Shown in pieces: positions 1 to 6,302 of a stretch of 8,231 nucleotides of DNA. The notes under the pieces are model-generated. The model was not told the DNA's origin. It saw only the letters and a program-made list of their open reading frames with translations, and did no database searches. The stretch comes from an uncultured Oscillospiraceae bacterium (GTDB taxonomy: Bacteria > Bacillota > Clostridia > Oscillospirales > Oscillospiraceae): positions 1-8,231 of the forward strand of contig CAJLCG010000098.1 in assembly GCA_905205085.1 (NCBI GenBank). Direction: 5' to 3'. A program made the translations under genes and the position numbers. Every line of letters starts with the position of its first letter. Position 1 is the first letter of the stretch.

Positions 1-41
1 TGCAGAACAAGGCGCGCGCTGTGCTGTTTTTATTTATAAAA

Positions 42-296
42 TTAACCGGCGGCGAGCACTTTCAGGGCTGCCACCAGAGCCTGCTGCTCCTCCGGGCCGT
101 CGCAGCAGATTTCGATGGGAGTATCCCGTTTGATCCCGGCCGCCATCACACTGAGAATACTCTTTCCATTGACGCTCTTCTCCCCTATTTTGATAATCAC
201 CTTACAGGGGTAGTTGGCTACCGCGCTGACAAATTCCTGAGCGGGCCGCATATGAAGTCCACTTTCATGTAACACGGTGGTTTTTGCACATACCAT
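42..296 (-). CDS. ptsH: HPr phosphocarrier protein of the PTS
   Basis: This 84-residue cytosolic protein carries phosphate from enzyme I to the IIA domains of sugar permeases. The active-site motif GLHMRPA places the phosphorylated histidine at the canonical position 15 with Arg17. The motif VNGKSIL places the regulatory serine at 46, the HPr-kinase target that links HPr to CcpA-type catabolite repression in Firmicutes. Length matches the family (about 85-88 residues). Met16 replaces the more usual Ala. Because His15 is present, it is a true HPr and not Crh. It follows fruA by 16 nt on the same strand, so the two are very likely one transcript. The Shine-Dalgarno overlaps the fruA stop, with a rather long 12-nt spacer to this ATG. 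No enzyme I gene is visible; one could lie beyond the left edge. The identification is secure; a role dedicated to FruA is inferred from position only. Confidence 0.96.
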   Translation of the reverse strand: MVCAKTTVLHESGLHMRPAQEFVSAVANYPCKVIIKIGEKSVNGKSILSVMAAGIKRDTPIEICCDGPEEQQALVAALKVLAAG

Positions 297-308
297 ATGT
301 CCGTCTCT

Positions 309-315
309 CTCCTTA
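309..315 (-). promoter_or_regulatory. Shine-Dalgarno of ptsH overlapping the fruA stop codon
   Basis: Read on the minus strand the bases are TAAGGAG: the TAA is the fruA stop and AAGGAG is the ribosome site for ptsH, 12 nt from its ATG. This arrangement favours translational coupling of permease and HPr. The same TAAGGAG overlap occurs at the alaX/permease junction at 3599. Confidence 0.75.
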
Positions 316-2250
316 CTGACCCGATTTACTCACAGCCACTGCATCCGGTTCGTCCTTTTTCTTCTTCAACACAGCCAGTAGCACCATTCCCACCAGAGAC
401 CCTACCGCCAAGGCCACCAGATATCCCCCAGGATTGATCATTACGGGACACAGGAAGATTCCCCCGTGGGGGGCCGGCAGAGCACAGCCGAACAGCATGG
501 ACAGCCCGCCGGACACGGCAGAACCTACGATACAGGCCGGCAGCACCCGCAGCGGATCTCCCGTCGCAAAGGGCACCGCTCCTTCTGTGATAAAACACAG
601 CCCTAAAATGTAATTGACGGTTCCTGACTTGCATTCCTCCTGGGTAAAGCGGCTTTTAAAAAAGGTGGTGGCCAGAGCAATGGCCAGGGGGGGCACCATT
701 CCGCCGATCATCACCGCCGCCATCACATCGGACCGCTGCCCGCTGGCCAGGGATGCCAGCGTAGACGTACCAAATAGGTAAGCCGCCTTATTAAAGGGGC
801 CGCCCATGTCGATGGCCATCATAGCCGCCAACAGCGCCCCCAGCGCCACACGGCTCTCCGGCCCCATGGTCTGGAGCGTCCCGTACAGCGCCTCATTCAG
901 CGCCCCAACAAAGGGGTTGATCAGGCACATGAAAAGCCCCACCATCAGAAGTCCGGCCACCGGGTAAAGCAAAATAGGCTTAATTCCTTCCATCGTGCGG
1001 GGCAGCCGATCCAACAGCTTTTTCAGCCCCAACATCAAGTAACCGCCGGCAAATCCGGCGATCATAGCCCCTAAGAAACCTGCCGCTACCCCGGAGCCCT
1101 CCGGTGCGGCGAAGGTGGAGCCCGAGGCCGCCAGCGCCCCGCCCACAAAGCCCACCATCAGTCCGGGCCGGTCAGCAATGGACACCGCAGTAAATCCGGC
1201 CAGAATGGGCAGCATGAAGCTCAGCGCAGCCTGTCCCATGGCCCGCAGCCAAGCGGATACCGGGGTATTGGAACCAAAGTCAGCATAGCCCAGCGACAGA
1301 TCGTCCAGCAAGAAGGCCAGGGCAATGAGGATTCCTCCGCCGATGACAAAGGGCAGCATATGACTGACTCCGTTCATCAGCTGGCGGTAGGCCCGCACGC
1401 CCGCCCGTTCGATGCGTACCACCTCCCGGGGCAGGTCGATGCCACCGTATATCGGGGCATCCCCTGACGCAGCCTGCTGTATCAGCTCCTCGGCCCGGTA
1501 GATTCCCTCATTCACCGACACCCGCAGCACCTTGATGCCCTGGAATCGGCTCATATCCACCTCCCGGCCAGCCGCAATGACCACCGCGGTACACTGCCGG
1601 ATCTCCTGAGAGGTCAGCTTGTTTTTTGTTCCGCCCGCTCCCTGGGTCTCCACTTTTACTGAGATTCCAAGGCGCTGCCCCGCCCGCTCCAGGGCATCGG
1701 CCGCCATGTAGGTGTGGGCAATTCCCGTTGGGCAGGCGGTCACCGCCAGCACCTTGGGCGTGGGAGCCTCCTGCCACCGGCAATCCAGCTGAGGCAGGCG
1801 CTGCTCAAACTCATCCACAATCTCCAGAAATTCCTCCGGCGTAACTGCCTGACGCAGCTGCTCCAGAAATTCCGGTTCCAGCAGCAGGGTAGTCAGCCGG
1901 GCCAGCACCGCCATGTGCAGCTCCGCGTCGGCAGGGGCTGCGATCATAAAAAAGACGTCGGACGGTATTCCGTCCAGGGCTCCGCAGTCGATTCCCTCCC
2001 GCAGAGTAACCACCGCCAGACTGGGATAGCGTACCGCCCCGGACTTGGCGTGGGGTACTGCCACACCGGCCTCCACCGCCGTTCCTCCCTGGGCCTCCCG
2101 GGCCATCATGTCCCGGCGAAAGGCGTCCAGATCCAGGATCGCATCCCCATAGCCCTCCAGCTCCACCAGCCGTTCCAACACGGCCTGCTTGTCCCGGAAG
2201 GGGAGATTCAACTCGATGCGCTGTGGACTGAGCAGATCGGCAACTCCCAT
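313..2250 (-). CDS. fruA: PTS fructose-type permease, fused IIA-IIB-IIC
   Basis: This 645-residue membrane permease imports and phosphorylates a hexose, probably fructose to fructose-1-phosphate. Domains in order: IIA at about 1-150, with active-site His67 in VAVPHAKS and conserved His112; IIB at about 165-265, with phosphocysteine Cys173 in ACPTGIAHTYMAA; IIC at about 290-628, a polytopic domain with the family signatures AIDMGGPFNKAA (479-490) and ITEGAVPF (554-561). Length is close to B. subtilis FruA (about 635), and the N-terminus aligns from the first Met. The start is backed by AAAGGAG, 8 nt upstream (2259-2265). It is the first gene after its promoter and is followed by ptsH. The usual partners fruK (1-phosphofructokinase) and fruR are not in the window, so the exact sugar is inferred from domain order and motifs. 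The tail is short, basic then polar. Confidence 0.95.
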   Translation of the reverse strand: MGVADLLSPQRIELNLPFRDKQAVLERLVELEGYGDAILDLDAFRRDMMAREAQGGTAVEAGVAVPHAKSGAVRYPSLAVVTLREGIDCGALDGIPSDVFFMIAAPADAELHMAVLARLTTLLLEPEFLEQLRQAVTPEEFLEIVDEFEQRLPQLDCRWQEAPTPKVLAVTACPTGIAHTYMAADALERAGQRLGISVKVETQGAGGTKNKLTSQEIRQCTAVVIAAGREVDMSRFQGIKVLRVSVNEGIYRAEELIQQAASGDAPIYGGIDLPREVVRIERAGVRAYRQLMNGVSHMLPFVIGGGILIALAFLLDDLSLGYADFGSNTPVSAWLRAMGQAALSFMLPILAGFTAVSIADRPGLMVGFVGGALAASGSTFAAPEGSGVAAGFLGAMIAGFAGGYLMLGLKKLLDRLPRTMEGIKPILLYPVAGLLMVGLFMCLINPFVGALNEALYGTLQTMGPESRVALGALLAAMMAIDMGGPFNKAAYLFGTSTLASLASGQRSDVMAAVMIGGMVPPLAIALATTFFKSRFTQEECKSGTVNYILGLCFITEGAVPFATGDPLRVLPACIVGSAVSGGLSMLFGCALPAPHGGIFLCPVMINPGGYLVALAVGSLVGMVLLAVLKKKKDEPDAVAVSKSGQ

Positions 2251-2301
2251 GGCCAGCGCTCCTTTCCCGGCTCCGGTCTTTGCTCAGCCGGAGTCGCTCT
2301 T

Positions 2302-2316
2302 ATGGTACTATACCAT
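2302..2316. promoter_or_regulatory. Perfect inverted repeat over the fruA -10 (candidate operator)
   Basis: ATGGTA-CTA-TACCAT is a perfect 6+3+6 inverted repeat that encloses the fruA -10 hexamer. A protein bound here would block RNA polymerase, so it reads as a repressor operator. It does not resemble a CcpA cre site. The regulator is unknown; FruR/DeoR-type control is only a guess. Confidence 0.5.
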
Positions 2317-2335
2317 GACCTCTGCCCCAATTCAA
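2307..2335 (-). promoter_or_regulatory. Sigma-A promoter of fruA-ptsH
   Basis: On the minus strand TTGAAT (2330-2335) is followed after exactly 17 nt by TATAGT (2307-2312), five of six consensus bases in the -10. Transcription would start near 2300, giving a leader of about 50 nt that contains the fruA Shine-Dalgarno. It is back to back with the alaX promoter. Confidence 0.75.
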
Positions 2336-2382
2336 ACCTTTTTCCCTATATTTTTCCACCCAAAGGGCTGGGACGGTCGGTT

Positions 2383-2411
2383 TTGCTTTTTCCATCCGGA
2401 TGTGCTATGAT
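2383..2411 (+). promoter_or_regulatory. Sigma-A promoter of the alaX-permease operon
   Basis: TTGCTT (2383-2388), a 17-nt spacer, then TATGAT (2406-2411) preceded by TGC, an extended -10. Start of transcription is expected near 2418, about 35 nt before the alaX ATG. Two identical TCCGGA palindromes (2395-2400 and 2414-2419) flank the -10, 19 bp apart. Their role, if any, is unknown. Confidence 0.65.
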
Positions 2412-2452
2412 GGTCCGGACAACGATTTGGAAGAAATGAGGTCATTTCAGCC

Positions 2453-3601
2453 ATGGAAAAGCTCTATGAAGCACAGCCCTATCTCACCCAGTTTTCCGCC
2501 ACGGTGGAATCCTGTACCCAGGGCAAAAAGGGGTGGGATATTCTCTTAAACCAGACCGCCTTTTACCCCGAGGGCGGCGGACAGCCCTACGACACCGGCA
2601 CCCTGGGAGGAGTACCGGTCCTGGAGGTCCACCAGCGTGAGGGACGGGTGGTCCACACCTGCGCCGCCCCTCTGGAGGCGGGCAGTCAGGTGGAGGGGCA
2701 GATCGACTGGCCCCACCGCTTTGATCTGATGCAGCACCACTCGGGAGAACATATCGTCTCCGGCATCGCCCACAGCCTCTACGGCTGTGACAATGTGGGC
2801 TTCCACATGGGCAGCGACGTCATTACCATCGACCTGAATGTGGAGCTCACCCCGGACCAGGTGGCCCAGCTGGAGGCACGGGCCAACCAGTACATCTGGG
2901 AGGACCACCCCATCGCCGTCACCTATCCTACTTCGGAGGAGCTGGAACATCTGGAATACCGCAGCAAAAAGGCCCTCACCGGCCAGGTGCGTATCGTCTC
3001 CTTCCCTGGGGCGGACACCTGCGCCTGCTGCGGCACCCATGTTTCCTCCTCGGGACAGGTGGGACTAGTGAAGCTGATCTCCTGCCAGAAGTTCCGGGAT
3101 GGGGTACGCATCGAGCTGGTGTGCGGCAAGCGGGCTCTGGACTACCTGTCCCAGGTCTGGGAGCAAAACCACCAGATCTCCAACCTGCTCTCCGCAAAGA
3201 CCATGCAGACCAGCGGGGCAGTTCGCCGCCTGCTGGAGGAAAACGCCGCCCTCAAGTCCCTCATTCTCACCATGGAGGAGCAGCAGTTTGCCGCCCTGGC
3301 CCAGCGGTATGCCGGGCATGGAGATGTGGTGGTCTTTGAGTCCGGCTTGTCCCCTGACAGCCTGCGCCGCCTGTGCGGCGCGGTACAGGCCGCCTGCGGC
3401 GGGCGCTGTGCCTGCTTCTCCGGCAAGGACGGCTCGGGCTACCAGTATGCGGTAGGCCAGCCCGGTGGGGACCTTCGCCCCCTGGCCAAAGCTCTCAACC
3501 AGGCTCTCCAGGGCCGGGGCGGCGGCAAGCCTGATTTTATCCAGGGCACTGTCTCCGCCTCTCAGGACCAGATCCAAACCTTCTTCCAGGAACATATGTA
3601 A
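2453..3601 (+). CDS. alaX: Alanyl-tRNA editing protein, long form (AlaX-L)
   Basis: This 382-residue cytosolic protein is related to the editing and C-terminal parts of alanyl-tRNA synthetase but has no aminoacylation domain. The family hydrolyses Ser-tRNA(Ala) (or Gly-tRNA(Ala)) in trans. The N-terminal beta-barrel (about 1-90) includes AFYPEGGGQPYDTG at 36-49. The editing domain carries the zinc ligands HxxxH (His96, His100 in HHSGEH) and CxxxH (Cys192, His196 in CCGTH). A helical stretch at about 235-285 leads to a DHHA1/C-Ala-like end, with the glycine-rich GRGGGKPDFIQG at 354-365. Length fits AlaX-L (about 380-400). The start has GAGG 11 nt upstream, a slightly long spacing, and the first residues (MEKLY) match the usual family start. 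It is first in a two-gene operon with the membrane protein 9 nt downstream. Confidence 0.93.
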   Translation: MEKLYEAQPYLTQFSATVESCTQGKKGWDILLNQTAFYPEGGGQPYDTGTLGGVPVLEVHQREGRVVHTCAAPLEAGSQVEGQIDWPHRFDLMQHHSGEHIVSGIAHSLYGCDNVGFHMGSDVITIDLNVELTPDQVAQLEARANQYIWEDHPIAVTYPTSEELEHLEYRSKKALTGQVRIVSFPGADTCACCGTHVSSSGQVGLVKLISCQKFRDGVRIELVCGKRALDYLSQVWEQNHQISNLLSAKTMQTSGAVRRLLEENAALKSLILTMEEQQFAALAQRYAGHGDVVVFESGLSPDSLRRLCGAVQAACGGRCACFSGKDGSGYQYAVGQPGGDLRPLAKALNQALQGRGGGKPDFIQGTVSASQDQIQTFFQEHM

Positions 3602-3605
3602 GGAG
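3599..3605 (+). promoter_or_regulatory. Shine-Dalgarno of the CmpB-like gene overlapping the alaX stop
   Basis: TAAGGAG contains the alaX stop codon TAA and the ribosome site for the next gene, 5 nt before its ATG. This fixes the downstream start and suggests coupled translation. Confidence 0.8.
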
Positions 3606-3610
3606 TATCT

Positions 3611-4936
3611 ATGGACTATTCTTCCTATCAACTGCTTTGGTTTTTCCTGGTCTACGCCTTCCTGGGCTGGCTGGGTGAGACCGCACTGGCCGCCGCAAAA
3701 AAGCGACGGCTTCTGAACCGCGGCTTCCTCAGCGCTCCCTTCTCCCCTGTCTACGGCCTGGCGGGCGTGCTGTTTGCCCTCTTCCTGCCTGAGCTGCGGG
3801 AGGACATTTTCTTCCTGTTTCTGTTTGGTATGATCCTGGCCACCGCTCTGGAGCTGGCCACCGGCGTGCTGCTGGAGCGGATCTTCCGGCAGAAATGGTG
3901 GGACTACTCCAACGAGCGATGGAACTTTCAGGGCCACATCTGTCTGAAATACTCCCTGGTCTGGGGCGTTCTGGCCGTAGTGTGTATCTTCTTTGCCAAC
4001 CCGCTGCTGGTTCGACTCATTGACCTGATCCCCCGCCCGGTGGGCAATCTTCTGCTCTGGATCCTGCTGATTCTGCTGGCGGTGGATTTTCTGGGGTCCT
4101 GGGCCGCACTGGTCCAACTCAATGGTGAACTGAAGGAGCCCTCTGAGATTTCCCGGCGCTGGAAGCGGATCTCCACCGCCCTGGACAATGCGGTCACCCG
4201 CTCCATCCAGCGCCGTATGGCCCGGGCCTACCCCAGCCTGGACAAAGAGCGCATCCGTACCCAGCGCAAGGCTGCCCCGGTCCGGGACAGCAAGGTGTTT
4301 GCCGTCGGATGCAGCTTCTACAAGCTGGCCTGTCTCTTCTTTATCGGCGCTTTCCTGGGCGACATCATCGAGACCATCTTCTGCCGTGTCACCGCCGGTG
4401 TGTGGATGAGCCGGAGCAGCGTGGTCTACGGCCCCTTCTCCATCGTGTGGGGCCTGGGTGCGGTTCTGCTGACCGCGGTGCTCTACCGCTACCGGGACCG
4501 CAGCGACAGCTTTGTTTTTTTGTTCGGCACCGTACTGGGTGGAGCCTACGAGTATGTCTGCTCCGTCTTTACTGAACTGGTCTTCGGCACCGTCTTCTGG
4601 GATTACAGCCATCTGCCCTTCAATCTGGGCGGCCGCATCAACCTTCTGTTCTGCTTCTTCTGGGGCATTGCAGCGGTGGTGTGGCTCAAGCTGTGCTATC
4701 CCCGGCTGTCCGGCCTGATCGAGCGTCTCCCGGTCCGCATTGGCAAACGTCTCACCTGGATCATGATCGTGTTCATGGTCATCAATATTTTGGTCTCTGC
4801 CCTGGCCTTGGGGCGGTACACGCAGCGCCACACCATGCCCGACTCTCCTCCTACGGCCCTGAGCCAGCTTTTGGACCAGCGGTTCCCGGACGAGCGCATG
4901 GAGCGCATCTATCCCAACGCCAAGTTGGTGGACTGA
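3611..4936 (+). CDS. CmpB-family membrane protein with two tandem homologous halves
   Basis: This 441-residue polytopic membrane protein matches what databases call 'putative ABC transporter permease' (CmpB family, PF06541). The permease label is historical and no ABC ATPase is nearby. The protein is an internal duplication. AFLGxxxE occurs at 16-23 and 247-254, FLFG at 70-73 and 303-306, a Glu eight residues after that Gly at 81 and 314, WDYS at 97-100 and 330-333, Asn105/Asn338, Gly108/Gly341 and WG at 118-119/351-352. From the FLFG motif onward every pair is exactly 233 residues apart. Each half has about five hydrophobic segments. A basic, probably cytosolic linker (about 172-230) joins them, and a polar tail follows residue 403. 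It is co-transcribed with alaX and ends at a strong terminator. Function is unknown; family assignment is fairly sure. Confidence 0.82.
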   Translation: MDYSSYQLLWFFLVYAFLGWLGETALAAAKKRRLLNRGFLSAPFSPVYGLAGVLFALFLPELREDIFFLFLFGMILATALELATGVLLERIFRQKWWDYSNERWNFQGHICLKYSLVWGVLAVVCIFFANPLLVRLIDLIPRPVGNLLLWILLILLAVDFLGSWAALVQLNGELKEPSEISRRWKRISTALDNAVTRSIQRRMARAYPSLDKERIRTQRKAAPVRDSKVFAVGCSFYKLACLFFIGAFLGDIIETIFCRVTAGVWMSRSSVVYGPFSIVWGLGAVLLTAVLYRYRDRSDSFVFLFGTVLGGAYEYVCSVFTELVFGTVFWDYSHLPFNLGGRINLLFCFFWGIAAVVWLKLCYPRLSGLIERLPVRIGKRLTWIMIVFMVINILVSALALGRYTQRHTMPDSPPTALSQLLDQRFPDERMERIYPNAKLVD

Positions 4937-4939
4937 TCG

Positions 4940-4964
4940 ACGGCCCCTTCGGGGGCCGTTTTTT
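4940..4964 (+). terminator. Intrinsic terminator of the alaX operon, UUCG tetraloop
   Basis: An 8-bp perfect stem ACGGCCCC/GGGGCCGT (4940-4947, 4952-4959) is closed by the very stable TTCG tetraloop and followed by six T (4959-4964). It lies 3 nt past the stop codon. The T-run touches the stop codon of the convergent spmB; on the minus strand there is no T-run, so it should not act as a canonical terminator for spmAB. Confidence 0.93.
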
Positions 4965-5485
4965 CATGAAAAACACACCCGCACCGCCCAGGCGGCTGCC
5001 AGGAATCCGGTCAAATCAGCGCACAGGGCGGCGGGCACCGCATAACGGGTGCGTGTGATTCCCACTGCTCCAAAATAGACCGCAATAGTATAGAACGTGG
5101 TCTCAGTGGAGCCCAGCATCACCGCCGCCGTCCTGCCCAGCTGGGAATCCGGCCCGTAGGTCTGTATGAGCTCTGCCCCCACCCCAAGAGCCGCCGAACC
5201 GCTGATGGGCCGCACCAGCATTAGAGGCAGCAGCTGAGCGGGCAATCCCACCCGGTCCAACAGAGGGGCCAGCGCTCCGGCAGCCAGCTCCAGCGCCCCG
5301 GAGGCCCGCAGCATAGCCACCGCCGTCATCAGGCCCACCAGGGCTGGAAAAATCCGCAGCAGGACCTCCAGCCCCCCGCCAGCCCCCTGGACCAGTGCAT
5401 CATACACATCTACGCCACGCCCCAGGCCATATAGGGCCACTCCAGCGATGGTCAGGGGAACCACCATGGTAAACAGCAGCTCCAT
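4964..5485 (-). CDS. spmB: Spore maturation protein B
   Basis: This 173-residue polytopic membrane protein has the nucleoside-recognition 'gate' fold. In B. subtilis, SpmA and SpmB are needed for normal dehydration of the spore core; the transported substrate is unknown. Recognisable family motifs are RPISGSAALG (92-101), TYGPDSQLGR (109-118) and GSTETTFYTIAVYFGAVGI (125-143). Length is close to B. subtilis SpmB (178). I chose the ATG at 5485 over a TTG at 5509: it has GGAGGG 7 nt upstream, sits 2 nt after the spmA stop, and starts where homologues start. Its Shine-Dalgarno is formed by the last codons of spmA, indicating tight coupling. The dacB gene that precedes spmAB in B. subtilis is absent here. 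The 3' end meets the plus-strand terminator. Confidence 0.94.
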   Translation of the reverse strand: MELLFTMVVPLTIAGVALYGLGRGVDVYDALVQGAGGGLEVLLRIFPALVGLMTAVAMLRASGALELAAGALAPLLDRVGLPAQLLPLMLVRPISGSAALGVGAELIQTYGPDSQLGRTAAVMLGSTETTFYTIAVYFGAVGITRTRYAVPAALCADLTGFLAAAWAVRVCFS

Positions 5486-5487
5486 GT

Positions 5488-6066
5488 TTAATCCCTCCAC
5501 ACTCTGCAAAGCAATTTACATACGAGGATCCCCACCCCCACCGAAAGGCTGGAGGCCAGCCATACCGCAGGCAGAATATCAAAGGGAGCCTGACTGCCCG
5601 CCGCGGCTCGAACCGTGGCCACCGTGGTGGGGATCAGCTGGATGGAGGCCGTGTTGCACACCACCAGCATACACAGCTCGTCGCTGGCCCGGCCCGGGCT
5701 GCTCCGACTCATACGCTGAGCCGCCTGAATCCCCAGTGGCGTGGCTGCGTTGCCCAGTCCCAGCAGATTAGCCGACACATTGGCGCAGATGCAATCCATG
5801 GTCTCCCGGTCCCGGGCCGCTTTTGGGAAGAGCAGACGCAGAACCGGACTCAGAATCCGTGACAGACCGTCTGCTAACCCAGAACGGCGCATCACCTCCA
5901 TAACTCCCATCCACAGACACAGCATCCCGGCAATGGCCAGGCACAGCTCCACCGCTGATCCAGCCCCTTCCACCGCGGCCGCAGCCACCTGCTCTCCCCT
6001 TCCTGTGGCCAGCCCACACAAAACCGACAGCACTGCCATCGCTGTCCATATCACTGCCATCGTCAT
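5488..6066 (-). CDS. spmA: Spore maturation protein A
   Basis: This 192-residue membrane protein of the nucleoside-recognition/gate family is the partner of SpmB in spore core dehydration. The signature NVSANLLGLGNAATPLGIQA (96-115) closely matches SpmA proteins, as does the length (B. subtilis about 196). Hydrophobic segments lie at about 4-22, 40-58, 131-150 and 163-186. The start at 6066 has GGAGG 7 nt upstream; a second ATG two codons in (6060) is less well spaced. It is the first gene of a two-gene operon and diverges from abrB across 257 bp of AT-rich DNA. In B. subtilis the operon is transcribed by sigma-E in the mother cell; I could not find a convincing sigma-E promoter here. A 6/7 Spo0A-box match sits 62 bp upstream. 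Confidence 0.94.
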   Translation of the reverse strand: MTMAVIWTAMAVLSVLCGLATGRGEQVAAAAVEGAGSAVELCLAIAGMLCLWMGVMEVMRRSGLADGLSRILSPVLRLLFPKAARDRETMDCICANVSANLLGLGNAATPLGIQAAQRMSRSSPGRASDELCMLVVCNTASIQLIPTTVATVRAAAGSQAPFDILPAVWLASSLSVGVGILVCKLLCRVWRD

Positions 6067-6124
6067 CTTGTCCCCTCCCTACCCCACATTTATACTTATT
6101 TTAATGGAAAATAATTCCACTACC

Positions 6125-6200
6125 TTTCTCGACATTTTCCTTAAGTTATTGCAATTTTTCTTAATCTACGTAAATTTTTATTCTATTTTTTCAATATTTT
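6125..6200. promoter_or_regulatory. Helically phased T-tracts, likely intrinsically curved DNA
   Basis: On the plus strand, runs of T are centred near 6126, 6136.5, 6157, 6177, 6188.5 and 6198.5. Successive gaps are close to one or two turns of B-DNA (10.5, 20.5, 20, 11.5, 10 bp). Phased A/T-tracts bend DNA. The last tract ends 11 bp before the abrB -35, so the region may act as an UP element or a binding site for a regulator that recognises bent AT-rich DNA, such as AbrB itself. Function is inferred. Confidence 0.55.
6128..6134. promoter_or_regulatory. Spo0A-box-like heptamer near spmA (weak)
   Basis: CTCGACA differs by one base from the Spo0A box TTCGACA (reverse of TGTCGAA). It lies 62 bp upstream of the spmA start and about 80 bp upstream of the abrB -35. 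A 6/7 match can easily occur by chance. Confidence 0.25.
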
Positions 6201-6211
6201 CACATTTATGG

Positions 6212-6239
6212 TTGACAGGATAATTCTTTGTAGTATAAT
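6212..6239 (+). promoter_or_regulatory. Consensus sigma-A promoter of the abrB-family gene
   Basis: Exact -35 TTGACA (6212-6217), 16-nt spacer, exact -10 TATAAT (6234-6239). This is the best promoter in the window and predicts strong vegetative expression. Transcription would start near 6246, leaving a leader of about 78 nt that contains a Spo0A box. AT-rich DNA directly upstream could serve as an UP element. Confidence 0.92.
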
Positions 6240-6295
6240 TATCGTGTTGTTTTTAGTACGCTTTTACATCTTTCGTGCCATAACGACCATCGTAT

Positions 6296-6302
6296 TTCGA
6301 CA
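6296..6302. promoter_or_regulatory. Exact Spo0A box in the abrB leader
   Basis: TTCGACA is the reverse complement of the consensus 0A box TGTCGAA, a 7/7 match. It lies about 50 bp downstream of the predicted transcription start and 21 bp before the abrB start codon. In B. subtilis, Spo0A-phosphate represses abrB from sites downstream of its promoters, so the position fits repression at sporulation onset. No second tandem box is seen 10 bp either side. Confidence 0.6.

Noticed and set aside
1..41. Terminator or ptsI start after ptsH
   Set aside because: The 41 bases have no start codon on the minus strand and only a 4-bp weak pairing; too little sequence to decide.
1714..2439. 241-codon plus-strand frame opposite fruA
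   Set aside because: Antisense to the IIA and IIB coding region and running through the fruA promoter; no family features.
3017..3040. CCGTH in AlaX as a defective version of the synthetase CGGTH zinc motif
   Set aside because: Both zinc ligands (Cys192 and His196) are in place; the substituted position is not a ligand, so activity is expected to be intact.
3065..4831. 588-codon open frame on the minus strand across alaX and the CmpB-like gene
   Set aside because: It is antisense to two well-supported genes, has low-complexity Gln/Asp/Gly/His-rich content without a recognisable domain, and arises from the GC bias of the real genes' third positions.
5486..5509. Extension of spmB to a TTG at 5509
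   Set aside because: The extra residues overlap spmA and are not in homologues. The ATG at 5485 has a much better ribosome site.
6081..6120. Sigma-E promoter for spmA
   Set aside because: Expected from B. subtilis, but the best candidate (ATA-containing -10 on the minus strand near 6090) matches only about half the consensus and has no clear -35.
6104..6223. 39-codon hydrophobic frame in the spmA-abrB gap
   Set aside because: No Shine-Dalgarno, and the Phe/Leu/Ile content follows from the T-rich strand. It also overlaps the abrB -35.
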